Shown in pieces: positions 22,060 through 34,050 of a DNA stretch of 64,000 nt (positions are counted from its first letter, which is position 1; the number at the start of each line of letters is the position of its first letter). Below the pieces are notes generated by a model, which was given only the letters and a program-made list of their open reading frames with translations, did no database searches and was not told where the DNA came from. The DNA is from Sinohyriopsis cumingii (lineage: Eukaryota > Mollusca > Bivalvia > Unionida > Unionidae). The stretch spans positions 28,832,311 through 28,896,310 of the forward strand of contig CM068835.1 in NCBI GenBank assembly GCA_028554795.2, given 5' to 3'. Made by a program: the position numbers and the translations under genes.

Positions 22060-22980
22060 TGCGTCCTGGCAACGGAAATTAAATTCCGCGCGTGCGCATT
22101 TTGTGTGGGGGCTAAACCCACACAACAACAAGCAAGTGAATTCAAATATCTATTAAAACGAGCTATTACGTGAAAAATTGGCCTGAAAAGAGCAAATATA
22201 GGTACTATAAAAGGTTGTCAAGTCTTGGATTCGGCAATCCTGAGTTTTTATGCTGATGAAACATTTTCAGTAGAAAAGAGGGGAGGTGTGGGAGGGGGTT
22301 ACCCTCTACCGCTAGAAGGAGTTCGGGGACCTCCCCCAAGAAAAAGATAAAATAAATCATTAACAAAGCATTAGAATAATTGGTTTGAAATACATCATTG
22401 TTTGTTTTTTGTCAAAATTTTCATACGCAGCTATGTATTTGCCTATATCGTAAAGAAATTGCAAAAAATGTTATATCCAGGTTTAAAGTTATAAAGTATT
22501 ATTTTTATTTTATTTAATTTTATATTATATTTCACTGAAGTCAACAAGTTAACAATACCTTTCACATCATATACTTTTTAAAAGTATTTCTAATAAAGAT
22601 GCGATGTTGATAAGGGAGAAGGAAAATAATTGAATTATTGCATTTGAGCTAATCGGACTTTAACTAAGGAATTGTCATACTTACAAGTTTCTGGTCTGTA
22701 TCACAGTTTAGTCAGTCCATATGTGATTAATTTAGTGAATCTACCATTAGATCAAGTTATGGAATGGGGGGGGGGGGGTGAGAGGAGCGGGTGTTGGTTT
22801 TGACCAAACCTTTTCCATGTTAAAGCGTGTTTTCAATGTTAAAGATGGAGCGAAATTATCATTATAAGCAAAACGAACCACTCCCATTTTAATATCGAGT
22901 ACCATTAGAAGAAATAGCCTTAGCCCGTCAGATAAATGACATACTGCGGCAAATATAATGACAACGGCATATGAATACCG
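22060..22980. other. Sequence without a supported gene
   Basis: Non-coding. Contains a short palindrome-like GTGTGGGGGCTAAACCCACAC (22101-22121), a G tract near 22766-22777, and GGGGACCTCCCCCAAG near 22325. No ORF of interest. Confidence 0.6.
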
Positions 22981-22981
22981 T

Positions 22982-23910
22982 CAGAGCCGTTTTAAGGTGT
23001 TTGGGTGCCCTAGGCACAAACCCTAACCTTAAACGTAACCCGATTGTTCCGCCTCAGTCTCTCAGTCTCAGATATAGAGTATTGCATTGCATTTCCATGT
23101 GCATGTGTGTCTTTTTGTTAAATTTATTAATATAGTACTAAACTGCTGACACAGCAAACTGCGTAGGCTCTACGAGTGTAAAACAAATAAAAGTTTAGTT
23201 AAACATACGCTAAAGTTTGTATTGTTAATTAAATTGAAAGCGAGATTGTATTACTGTAATGAGTAAATGTTTGCTTACTTAGCTATACATTGTCTGGACA
23301 TTTTCTTACAAACATCGCTTTCGTGTTTTGCTCTCAGCAAAGCCTCCGATAATATCATCGAAATTCAAAGACTCATGCTCATGACAGACAGGCAGTTTAG
23401 TCGTTCTAGCATCATACGGCTGCGAAGCTCGTTCTTGATTTTAAGTTTTGAGAAAGAACGTTCACTGGTACAGTTTGTCACCATCATTGACATAAACATT
23501 CTTATTGCAATTTCAACGTCTGGAAACGTTGATTCCAGATGGTCGTTCTTTATCATGGCATAGATTACTGACATAGATGGCACTGATGTTTTCGCACATG
23601 ACACTGACATAGAGCGTTTCAGGTGTACACATTCTGAAATTAGTTCGTGTTGGTCAAGATCTTGAGGATATTACTTTGCAAGTTTTTCACTGTATTCTGT
23701 TATTTGTTCAACATTCAAATGGTCCAGTTTGATTATGAATATAAATCTGCTGCTGATTTCTTCATAAGCTTCTCCACGTTTGTTTAGTTCTGTGATCAAT
23801 GAGTCTATGATTGGCAAGTAGGTTTGAATTCTAAATTTTCTGCTCGCATCCATAACAGTGTCTATTGCAGGACCTTCCAGAAATGTAATTCGCATATTTC
23901 TTTTAGTCAC
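22982..23910 (-). mobile_element. hAT DNA transposon remnant
   Basis: CAGAGCCGTTTTAAGG (22982-22997), with nearby GGGTGCCCTAGGC, is a hAT-type terminal sequence. It sits about 280 bp beyond the 3' end of the transposase remnant on the minus strand, as expected for the element's 3' terminus. The 5' terminus is not seen; a SINE-like sequence begins at about 23984. Confidence 0.65.
23262..23910 (-). pseudogene. hAT transposase C-terminal remnant
   Basis: The minus-strand frame runs through ITFLEGPAIDTVMDASRKF, an in-frame TAA near 23674, then FPDVEIAIRMFMSMMVTNCT-SERSFSKLK and LRSRMMLERLNCL. The last blocks are the hAT dimerisation domain signature (SERSFSKLK, LRS.M..ERL). Only the C-terminal third is present. 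It lacks the N-terminal zinc finger and the catalytic part, so it is a fossil. Confidence 0.85.
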
Positions 23911-23983
23911 TCGTCTTTGGCTGTCGTTGTACTCTGCGTTGTGAGTTTGTGTTTTGGCTCTGCGTTGATATTCTTCAAACTCC

Positions 23984-24115
23984 CCCTGCGGGTCCGGGGT
24001 TGTAGAATTGGCCCGACGTGTCTTGCTACGTGTCGTAAAAGGCGACTATGGAATATAATAGCCACAAGAAATTCCGTGGTGACGGCCCTGCTATTAACTG
24101 TGCAGAATAAGGTAC
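23984..24115 (+). mobile_element. SINE-like sequence with CCCTGCGGGTCCGGGG head
   Basis: Contains CCCCCTGCGGGTCCGGGGTT and GTCGTAAAAGGCGACTATGG, a combination typical of dispersed short elements in molluscs. It abuts the truncated end of the hAT remnant. No family name assigned. Confidence 0.5.
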
Positions 24116-24556
24116 TGAAATGTCTACCTCGACAAATACAAATTCCTAACAGAAATATACTTCATCTTTTACTGTTGTCGGCTGCGTATTTTACGATTTG
24201 TGAGTAAAACTTAGTTTAGAGGAGAGATATTTACTTATAGCGGTACGCGCTTGTTTCATAATCGTGAATGAATTTACTTCACGTGGTTTTCTGAAAGATA
24301 CCGCAATACATATTGTTTAAACTAAACAATTTACACATTTGAATCAAATGTATTTTCGAATACAGGAAAAGTAATCCGGATCATTAATTTTGTTTTTCTC
24401 AGGCATTTATTTCAAATACTAAAGTTTCTGAGAAAACAAGAACACAATAAGAAAACCAACTTGTTATTTCGGAGACACTGATCGAGTATGCCAAAGAACC
24501 AACTTTGAATGGACTGAAGCAAGCTGGAGACACACTTAGACGGGCTACGAATACAA

Positions 24557-24956
24557 ATGGACGAGATGAAGATAATCATACTCTCTGCAAGGACGGAATG
24601 GCTCAAAGCTCGCGATTTAAAGAGACGAAATGAAGTTCGAAGACCAATAAAATACAAGGAGGAAAGTCTGCGACAAAACGGAAATTCGTTGGATCATGGC
24701 GTGGATAGGCAGAGCAAGGCCGATCATACGATGAGTAACTATGAAGATGCATTAGGGCATGCTGGAGATACACTATGGCAAGGTGAGGATACGCTAGAGC
24801 AAGCTCAAACTATACAACCGGAGGATAGTTATATAACGAGGGATAAAACTAATGAACGAAGCCACGCCAGGACAATTGATAATAAGAACGTGCATCATCA
24901 GCATTACCAAGAGCTATGGAGTGAATCTGAAGATGATGAATTTCACGAAAAAACAG
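24557..24956 (+). pseudogene. Putative N-terminal exon of recombinase-like family copy 2
   Basis: An open frame from ATG 24557 runs to a GT at 24957. It encodes about 133 polar residues with an internal repeat (EDALGHAGDTLWQ and GEDTLEQAQ) and ends SESEDDEFHEKT. An earlier frame (about 24480-24600) contains LKQAGDTLRRATNTNG, a third copy of that motif, implying a frameshift. The acidic end resembles N-terminal parts of this family, but the link to the exon at 26750 is inference. Confidence 0.35.
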
Positions 24957-26740
24957 GTTCATTGAACATATTAAAAAGGAGCGCTGTCGTCATTTTGCAC
25001 AGTTATGGAATAGTAAATTTTTGCACATGATTTGATACCTAACATACTATGCAAATATATTGAGGTTAGAACCTATGTCAGTATGGTAATTGGTAGTCGT
25101 CTGTTTAATATTGTATCGTATAAAATAGTTCTCTGTCAGCAATTATTTATCATCGTCGTCGTCTTCGTTGTCATCGTCTTCATTATAGTAATCTATATAG
25201 AAGTATCAATAAATCAATATGGAATCAAGGGTAATAAGTTATATAATTTAGATACCATGCAAGCGTAAATTGTACGCTGATAATATCTGCCTGGAACGAA
25301 TATGAAATACAATGCATGACATTTTAATAGAATGTATAACGTACTAACATTAGACTTAATAATTTCATATACAAAAGCAATATTAATGAAAGGATTGCAC
25401 AACACAATTTAGCTTTATTAATAGACTCTGTACTTAGCTACTGATAGAACAACTACTATCACAATGATACTGTGAATTCAGTTTATTGCGATACCAATTT
25501 CAGTGGATTTTATAGTAGTTTCCCACACCGTGAATTTAAGGTACGAAGGAAACTATTATTCATTTATGTAAACAGTTTGAAACCTATATCAAACCATGAA
25601 AATAAATTCCAACTGAAATTTAATTTGTTGCAAACGCACGGAAATTAATACCCGCTTGGAAATACATTGATATAAATAGCAAAGACTATCAATTACAAGC
25701 AACAAATGAATTCTATACTAATGGGTCAGTCAATATGTTTGAATGTGCAATGAACAATAATATGGTACATTTAAATAATATGCTTTGTTTCTTCAGTTTT
25801 GAATATGCTTTTAATATAAAGAATGCCATTCATTGTAAATAATAAAAGACGTGCACTTTTGTTTTGTGTTTAGCAAATTTCACTCCAAAAATTAGGCCTC
25901 TGAAGAACTATTGCACACTATCTACATTAGACAGAACCGTGATTATCTGATTCTTATATAACAACATGCACAGTCAAAATAATTTTATTTACAACGCTAT
26001 GTTTTTCTTACAATTTTAAACATATCAATATCAAATGCATTGTTTATAATATCGCTGTTTGAATCTGCATTTCAGCAAAAGGTATAGGTGTACACATCTG
26101 AAAACTGTCAAAACTGAGTACAGGTGACGTCTGCTATATACCAATTAGATTTACGTACTTTCATTTTGACGTCTTTTATAATGAAATGACATTCTTTTTG
26201 CTACACAGTGCTCGTTGTTACGTCATCGCTGACATCACGTGATATAACTTGTGCGCAGTTCGCGTATATATTATATGAATTAATTGGCTTGAAAATCATG
26301 CATAAATAATTATCACTTGAAAACTTAAGAGAATAAATTTACACAAGAACATACTTAAGTATCAAGTATAATATGCGGGTAAAATTACTTTCGATTTATG
26401 CCAAATTTCGATTTAAGCCGTGACTTCAGGAACACATCTATGGTGTAAATCGAGCATCACCTGTAAACAACTATAATGTATTATGTAAATTTTCTCATTA
26501 AACATAGCTCCCACCCAGTATAAAGCAGGAATTAATTTTTTTTATGTATATAACTGGCATGTTCTTATTACACCAACATATTTTGACTATTTTCTCAATT
26601 AAATGCAGCCCTCTTTTTCAATGAAGTTTTCAATACGCGAGAACGACGTTTATAAGTATTACGAATCTAGTTTATGTGTAAATATTTGCTTGATAATTTT
26701 CACTCATGTGATGGGTGATGGTATGATAAGTAATATTTAT
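24957..26740. other. AT-rich intron or intergenic sequence
   Basis: No supported gene. Contains a (GTC)n-like stretch at 25152-25180. ORFs are short and AT-driven. Confidence 0.6.
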
Positions 26741-26749
26741 TTGTTTATT

Positions 26750-28842
26750 TCGGAGTATATGTATATTCTGATAGTGAATAATAGTCTTCAGATGATGAAC
26801 AATATGTATCGGATTCACAACCTACTGACTCGTGTGATTCTGATATAATACCCAACCACCTTAAATTGGATTCCTTAAAACTAGAGGACTATCTGGAGCT
26901 GAAGCCTTCAAAGAAAACGAAGACCTCTCAAAAGACATCCTTAAATGAAATCCTGTCAAATGAAATGTCGGATTCAGACATAGCTGGTCATATCAAGAAA
27001 CAGATCACATAAAAATAAATTGGTTCTTACGTTGCGAAATCAATTCAAAACAAAGTAGTTTCATCGATCGGTTTGGAGCCAATAGCAAACAATGTGGCCC
27101 CATTGACAGTCCCCAAAACAAGCAATGCCGGGCAGAGATCTTATGACAAAAAGTTTTCTGTTTATATTGTAACAAATCACAAACAAAATTACCGAGACCT
27201 CTGATTTGGCAACATGAAGACGAAACAGAGGTAATATAACACATTATGGAAAAGGTTCAGGGGAAAAAGAAAGAGCTTCTTGATAAACTTAGGAATATAG
27301 GAAATCATATTCACAACCGTGACATGCTAAAGAAGGGGGAAGGAGAACTAGCAGTACGCTATCACCAACATTAGACAATTCCAAAGCTGATGACTATGGT
27401 CTATATCCATATTGCTTCCGCTATTTTGTACGCAGAGAGCTCTGGAATCATAACTGTCCTTTCAAACCTTCGAAAGAAGCGGGAAGGCGACACATGATGG
27501 CTAAGTCAAGTTCACTGCTCCTGCCCTGCACATCCGGAGTGACTGTCAATCTTCGAACCGTTATCGCAAGTTTGAAACAGGATGATATTAGAAGGATTGC
27601 AAAAAGTTACGATATCATTTTTGCATTCGGAGAAAAACTCTGCTGTCATCACGGCCATGACAAAGAACAACATAGTTACATACGACAAAATTGAGAGAAA
27701 TGGGGCGTCTAGTTAAGGAGCATAGAAAAACGGAAAATAAGCCAGATCAATCGATAAAGGATTTTATAGATCCAAAATATTTTCGAGCTGTGATGGATTC
27801 TAGCAAAGCAATATCGCTATTTGATATACATTTCAACAGGTACGGCACTCCATCTCTTGCCCTGAAATTAGTCCAGTCCTTGCAGAAATGTGCAAAAATC
27901 AAAGTAAGTCAAGCCATCGAAAATCAAGACAAAGCCCTTCAGGCAAAAGGGGAAGAGTTCGCGAAACTCTTAGAAATAAATTGGACATAAGAAATCGCTT
28001 CTAATGCTCTAAAGACATTACATGAAGGGAAGTGAAATACAAGTTATAAAATGCTCCCCCTTGCAGACGAAATAAAGTCCCTGACAGACTATTTGAAAAA
28101 AACGTCAGAAGAAACATACGAGTCCCTGATAAGTTCCACAGAGAAGGAAGCAGTCAAACAATACTGGGTGGAACTATCAGAAATTTTGTTAGCGCAAACG
28201 ATTTTATTCAACCGACGTCGTGCCGGGTAAGTTTCGAAAATGACCACAGAAGAATAATCAAATACACACAAGGCGGACATAGATGGTCCAATTAAAGATT
28301 CATTGACAGAACTGGAGAGAAAGCTGTGCATGACTTTGACTAGGATTGAAACAGGGGGAAAAAGGACGAATAGTTCCGGTTTTATTTAATACTCAAACCA
28401 CAAAGTACCTGGATACACTAAATGAAAGAAGATCATTAGTTGTGAGAGGATCGAACCAGAATTTATTCCCGAGAGCAACCTGTGGAAACTCACATTTACG
28501 AGGTACAGATTGTCTCCACAAGTTTACTGCCAGGTGTGGCGCAAAAACAACCCCAAAAATTAACGTCAACCAAGTTGAGAAAGCAAATAGCGACAATGTC
28601 GCAACTAATAAATATAAAAGATAACGAACTCGACATTTTGGCCAATTTTCTCGGTCATGATATCAGAGTTCATCGAGAGTATTTTAGGCTGCCAGAGGCT
28701 ACTATCCAGGTGGCAAAGGTCAGTAAAGTCTTGTTAAGGATGGAGAAGGGCGGAAAAGGCTTGGGGGCCAGGCAATCCCTAGATTCCATAAATCTGGAAG
28801 AGGAGAGTGAAGTGGACGACGTAGACGACGAGGAATTCGAAG
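26750..28842 (+). pseudogene. Zinc-finger/tyrosine-recombinase-like gene, copy 2, large exon (broken)
   Basis: Same plan as copy 1. It has an acidic start (SSDDEQYVSDSQPTDSCDSD, about 26778); a finger CLYCNKSQTKLPRPL (about 27160); a second finger YGLYPYCFRYFVRRELWNHN (about 27396) in which the first Cys is Tyr; a helical region with LKLVQSLQKCAKIK (about 27870); and ILFNRRRAG (about 28200). Next come GRIVPVLFNTQTTKYL (28360), TKLRKQIATMSQL (about 28584) and LGHDIRVHREYFRLPEATIQ (about 28650-28710). The last two are the recombinase box-II-like end. Stops near 26766, 27012, 27360 and 27990 and several frameshifts disable it. The donor at 28842/28843 leaves phase 1, as in copy 1. Copies 1 and 2 are distant paralogues, not recent duplicates. 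Confidence 0.75.
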
Positions 28843-29206
28843 GTAAAATGGGTACCATTAATATATGAGTATATTTCCTTTGCAATCATTTTTTTCTTTG
28901 GGTGATATTTAAACAGCAACATGGTTATATTTTAATTTACAGAATGTTTGCTACTAGCTAAGTGTCACAAATTATTCATTGGTATTATCATATCAACTCT
29001 AGATGTGAGAACAATCAGCAACACACCTTTTGTAGATTGATAAACAACGTAAACAAAATCGTTTGGTAAAATATAGCTTTAAAGTTTATTTTTCAGTCAT
29101 GGTTTCCTGTAAAATTACAAATTAGAATTTTTCTTGAATTCTAGCATAATTTTAATTTGAATCATTAATAATCCTTGTTTCAAATAACCAGTTATATAGA
29201 CAGTAA

Positions 29207-29208
<2 letters not shown>

Positions 29209-29283
<75 letters not shown>
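29209..29283. repeat. (TA)n microsatellite
   Basis: About 37 TA dinucleotides inside the intron of copy 2. Confidence 0.97.
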
Positions 29284-29288
<5 letters not shown>

Positions 29289-29479
29289 GTTGTAATATTA
29301 CAGAATAATTACAGAATATGTTATGGTAGAAAGGAAATAATACATGAAATTCATTCACAAATTTGTTAGTAAGATACTGATGTTAATTTCTTACGACTCA
29401 TAAATGAAATAAATCTTGATAAAATCAGGCTGTTGTATTGCAAACCATCATTAATCATATTTATATTCATTTGTTTCAG

Positions 29480-29572
29480 AAGAATCCGAATCTGAGGAGG
29501 AAAAGAATGACCATGAAGAGCAGTATGGCGAAAGTAATGAAAAGGAACAACAAAGAAAGAAATATCCTACAT
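29480..29572 (+). pseudogene. Small phase-1 acidic exon of family copy 2
   Basis: A 93-bp open segment between TTTGTTTCAG and GTAATT. It enters and leaves in phase 1 and encodes EESESEEEKNDHEEQYGESN and a basic end. The phase matches the large exon donor and the modular exons of copy 1. Confidence 0.55.
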
Positions 29573-29910
29573 GTAATTTAATTACAACCATTTTATGTTT
29601 GTATCTATCTGAACGACAAATCATGTAATGCTCGTGGTTTTCAGTGTACATTATGTTTTCCATATTTCTCCAACTCTAACTGTACTTATCACAAAGATAT
29701 AGTATGACCCTAATGAAGCAAACACGATAGACAAGTACCATGCTATCAATGAAGTCCGCTTCTTGTTGATCGAACGAGTAAAATTCTTTCTTAATCAGAA
29801 TCATCAAACCTTGTTTCATTTGTTAAAATATAATGTGATGATAACAGGTTAATTTACAAATTTTTCTGATAAATATGATTAGGGTTAATTTTGTATTAAC
29901 ATGTACAAAG

Positions 29911-30174
29911 AGGATGCAGGAAGGTGAAAGAAAAAAACCAGTTAAGAGGATGAAGATCAGACTCCACCTCCAAAAGGGTAGAAAAAGAGCTTGGGTGAAG
30001 GAATAACAAGATGCTGTCCTAAAACTCCACAGTAAATTCATCCTAATGAAGAGAATTCCTGGGAAAAGGGATATTGATAATTGCATCGCAAAAGAACCAG
30101 CACTAAGCAGAAGAAGTTGGAAAAATGTAAAGGACTTCTGCAGAAATAGAGTACCTTCTGCTCACAGAAAGTAA
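29911..30174 (+). pseudogene. Terminal Myb-like exon of family copy 2 (broken)
   Basis: The frame contains KGRKRAWVKE, an in-frame TAA (about 30004), then QDAVLKLHSKFI, MKRIPGKRDID and RRSWKNVKDFCRNRV before the stop at 30172. It aligns with the last exon of copy 1 (KWTKEKDALL... and GRSWRNLVFQ). The 5' border is approximate. Confidence 0.6.
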
Positions 30175-31890
30175 TGACTAGTCACTGGGTGAATAAGGAG
30201 ATTTAAGAACACATCTTTCATAGCCTCCTAATAATGCTGCAGTGTCCATGCAAATACTTTTTGGTCTTAAGTCGTTGATTGTATGACGGCTTTACAACAT
30301 AACACTGTTCTATAACCTTTTCAATAGGAAGACCCTTTTTTCTAACTTTTTTTTTTTGGATTGGATATCGCTGTGGACCGATCCAATGAAACTTAGTGGA
30401 CAATGTCCCTCTCGCTGTCTGTTAATGTGGGGACGGATAAGAACACCCCGTCGACTTCCTTTTGATTCTTGATCCAACCTTTAACATATAGATGTGATAA
30501 CGGCAATCCTTTGTTAAGTGATGCGACCGGTCGCCTTTGCCAACTCAAGTTTCAGATCTTTGGCTGGTTATGGTAACCTTGCGTGAGAGTTCAACACTAA
30601 CCCCACGGTATTGTTTAGTGATCAAACACAAGACCGCAGTAATATTCCCAAGACAGGTAGATTGTAGCTTATACATGACTCTATAGCTGGGGCTTAGCAA
30701 ACGTGACACCGATTAATGTAATTGGTTAATATCAAAGATTGGCATTTTATTGAGAGGTGGGTGGTTCGTGTTTACTTAATATTCGAGAGCATTTGAAGAG
30801 AAAACTGAGACACAAACATCACTCTTTGTTCTTATTCTATTTTTTTTACATTACCTATTCTTTATAAACTGTCTTGTCAAGTAGTCTTTGTTAATAATAA
30901 TATATAATTGAAAGAGAAATGCTAAAGTAATCGGAGCTGAAAGAAATTGTTAGCTTTCTTTTAATATATTTTAAAAGACAACACATAATAATTATCATTA
31001 TGAAACTGCTTTCTGTTGAAACCGTATATGCCAGAGGCTGGATCCCTAATATACAAGAGAAAAATATTGAATAATTTCATCACTGATACGGGGAGTATCG
31101 ATACTTTTCTGGAGTCAAGTATATAACAAGCAATAACTATAAAGAGAACAATGATTTGCTGTTTGCTGGACAGGAAAAACTTAAGAGAATATATGTTTAA
31201 TTTCTCCTCATGAATTATGTATTATCTTTGTTTAAAATTTTTTGTAAGTTGGTCAAACCCGAAATATTTTCACATTCATTATGCCCAAAATGGACCCAAA
31301 TTTAATCTTTTCTAGCAGGATTTCTGGGTGGCTCATGAGACTGAATGAGATTAGATTTATACCTTTATCATGATGCTGTTTTTGATGTACTTTTTTACGT
31401 TATGGTTCAAACTAAAATGTGGTAGGGTCGGTCTCTTTCAGCATTTCATACACAACTTTACTAAGTAAGTACATTATAATACCGAGCACATTTCATATTT
31501 TTTCGCAAGGTGGTGAACGGGTATGTCAATTACAAATGTTGTGTTTTTATTAAGAAACAAGTAAAATTATGTCAAGCTTTGCTTTTTATCTTCATTCAAC
31601 TGTGAATATTTTTCATGCACACATACGGTACATTATTTTAGACACAAAGAGTCATTCCCACCTATAAAGTACATGTGTTTTTTCAAACTATGAAACGGGC
31701 GCAGTTTAGTTGTAGCTGGCATTTTTTGGACGGGGGAGGGGGTAGGTGGGATGGGTGGCTTGTGGTAACTGCACTTTAAACACATAGTTGTCTATATCAT
31801 GCCCAGGAAATGGGAGCTAAGTGTCAGCAACACTCTAAAGCAGCCGTCGGGTATTGAACCTGTGATGAGGTTAAGTCCAGAATGGGGGAT
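30175..31890. other. Sequence without a supported gene
   Basis: Mostly AT-rich and non-coding, with a somewhat GC-richer stretch at 30380-30620 that has no recognisable frame. Confidence 0.6.
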
Positions 31891-31919
31891 CTTGCATTTT
31901 TTTAATGGGCATTTTCATG

Positions 31920-32400
31920 CAAACGATCCTGATCTGGTACACACCAATTGAGAATATTTTTGCATACATAATACTGAAGTGGCGTACAGAAAATTAGTCA
32001 GTTAGATACACACATCTTTGATGCTGTATATACAAAAGGGATTATTTTAATACACACAACCGTGACATGGTAAATACAAAGTTGGAATATTTTCATACTC
32101 ACCACTTTGACGTGGTCCATGCATACTGTGGACATTGTCATGCCCACAACTTTGAAGTGGTCCATGCATACTGTAGACATTGTCATGCCCACAACTTTAA
32201 AGTAGTACATAAAAAATGGTATAGTTTCATACACACCAGTTTGTTCTGGTACATAATAAACATAACCTAGCCTTTTGCGTATTATACAAGGATATTTTCT
32301 TATGCATATCATTGAAAGAATACAATCATAAACAAGGACATTTCATGCATGCAAACATAGCATATGGTACATAAAAAACGGGAACATTTATATGCACAGA
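31920..32400. repeat. Diverged ~48-bp tandem repeat
   Basis: Repeats of a unit of the form TCATGCCCACAACTTTGAAG + TGGTCCATGCATACTGTAGA + CATTG. The two central copies (about 32094-32190) are near identical, and flanking units decay outwards (CACACCA..TTTGA..TGGTACATA). Overlapping ORFs on both strands are by-products of the repeat. Confidence 0.8.
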
Positions 32401-32689
32401 ATCAATACATATTGCTTACAAAAGGGGCTGAGTTGAGACATTAACATATTCTTGGTATGTTACATCGAAGAGATACTATCTTGTATTCAGTTATTAAGGA
32501 CTTGGATCAATAAGGCAAATTTTAATACTCAAAGCTTAAACTATTTTGTAATTTTATGAGACATTTTAAATTCTAAAATGTATTAATTTAAGTAAAAGTA
32601 TTATAGATGAACAACATCTCACATGCAGATTTTCGACTGTTTCTTCAAAATCGTTAACATACTGTTTCATTTAATAGTTACGTAGAATC

Positions 32690-32960
32690 ACAATATATAT
32701 TTATAGAATGTCCCCGATTCGATTGCATAATTTCTAACACTGTGTATATTTGTGCGTTCCCGTTCTGATGGCAAAATTTCTGATACAATATTTGTTGGAA
32801 ATCAACCACAAATCAATTATAAATGACATATATAAATCAAATGCATGGCAAAATAAATCTTTCTCTCCCAAAGTTTGATAAAGTAACGATGTCCCCGTTT
32901 TGATGGTAAAAATCTTATGTCCCCGTTTTGTAGGTTTTACAAGTGTGTGTGTGTGTGTTC
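32690..32960. repeat. Degenerate repeat with TCCCCGTTTTGATGG core and (GT)n
   Basis: Four spaced cores (TCCCCGATTCGATTG, TTCCCGTTCTGATGG, TCCCCGTTTTGATGG, TCCCCGTTTTGTAGG) followed by (GT)n at 32944-32958. The block borders the polymerase remnant. Confidence 0.7.
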
Positions 32961-33024
32961 TTCTTATCAGGACGACCTGGTGACTAGATGGGAGTGCGCT
33001 ACACCCGATGCACAAGGCAGATGT

Positions 33025-34050
33025 ACCAGCATGCTGAATAAAGGTTCGATACATCATGCCCTATCGAGACCTAAAACTCTACACATTTTAATGGCGCATC
33101 ACCAAGATTCTCAGGGCGTTAGCAACTCCCAACGAATGGTACCTAACATCCAGAGGAACTCATGCATGAAGACTAAGACCACGATATATTTCAAGTAGGA
33201 CTTCTTTAACCTGCTTAAAAAGCCTGTCTTTGGCAACACCATGGAAAATCTGCGGAGCGTTTACGCGTCAACTTCTTCCAATGGAAGGCGAGTAGGACAT
33301 GCTGCAACGCCTGATCGCCAATCCATCCTTACAATCACTCAAGATATTCGACGATAATCTCATGTTAATAAACTCCACCAAGGACAGACTCATTCTTAAC
33401 CGCCATGTCTACACATGTCAGGTCCTTCTTGATCTATGGAAATAATGTTTGCAAGCCTCTTACTATAACCACGTAAAGACGAGTTACGGTGCTAAATAAA
33501 TGTCAGCTACTTTGCACCGGTACCATTTGTGGAGATAAAGACTGACGATGAATATAGGGAAATGGCGGAGGACCCCGACATCTTCTAGACAAGTAACTTC
33601 GCAGAAGGTCACCCCGTACATAGTGACCCTACCTATAGGATTGTAGGAAAGTTTAAGGACATATATAACAGAGTTATTATCGCTGAGTTTATGCGTTTAC
33701 CATCCAAGATGTACCATAGCCTGCGAGCAGACAATGTAGAATCCTAAAGGGCTAAGGGCGAAGTAAAATCCATGGTTGATAGTTATTAATGCCATAAACA
33801 ACACATCGAGAGCCTCATGCTTATGAAAGATTTTCGAAACATCATCACGGTCATACGTAGCAACAATAAGAAATACCAGATAGGGGTGTATAGCCTGACA
33901 AAGTCGAGCCTGTAGAAAACATTCGTCTAATTAGATGGTATCAGGATCCGAGTTTATGGCCACGTTCAAATACAGGTGGAGGATCACAAAGAATTTGAAG
34001 AGCTTATAAACTCCCTATTTGAGACCTAAGCATTTGCGGATTACGTACCA
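33025..34050 (+). pseudogene. Virus/Polinton-type family B DNA polymerase remnant
   Basis: In shifting frames I see, in order: VRYIMPYRDLKLYTF (about 33045); DFFNLLKKPVFGNTMENLR (about 33200-33255, the polymerase motif-B region of protein-primed type polymerases); TDDEYREMAEDPDIF, a stop, then TSNFAEGHPVHSDP (33548-33630); VGKFKDIYNRVIIAEFMRLP (33645-33705); and a C-terminal LDGIRIRVYGH (about 33935). The order is that of the palm and C-terminal parts of virus/Polinton-type PolB. Where the catalytic DTDS motif is expected the sequence reads FAPVPF, so both Asp are gone. With several stops and frameshifts it is an inactive fossil. The N-terminal exonuclease is absent. Confidence 0.75.
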
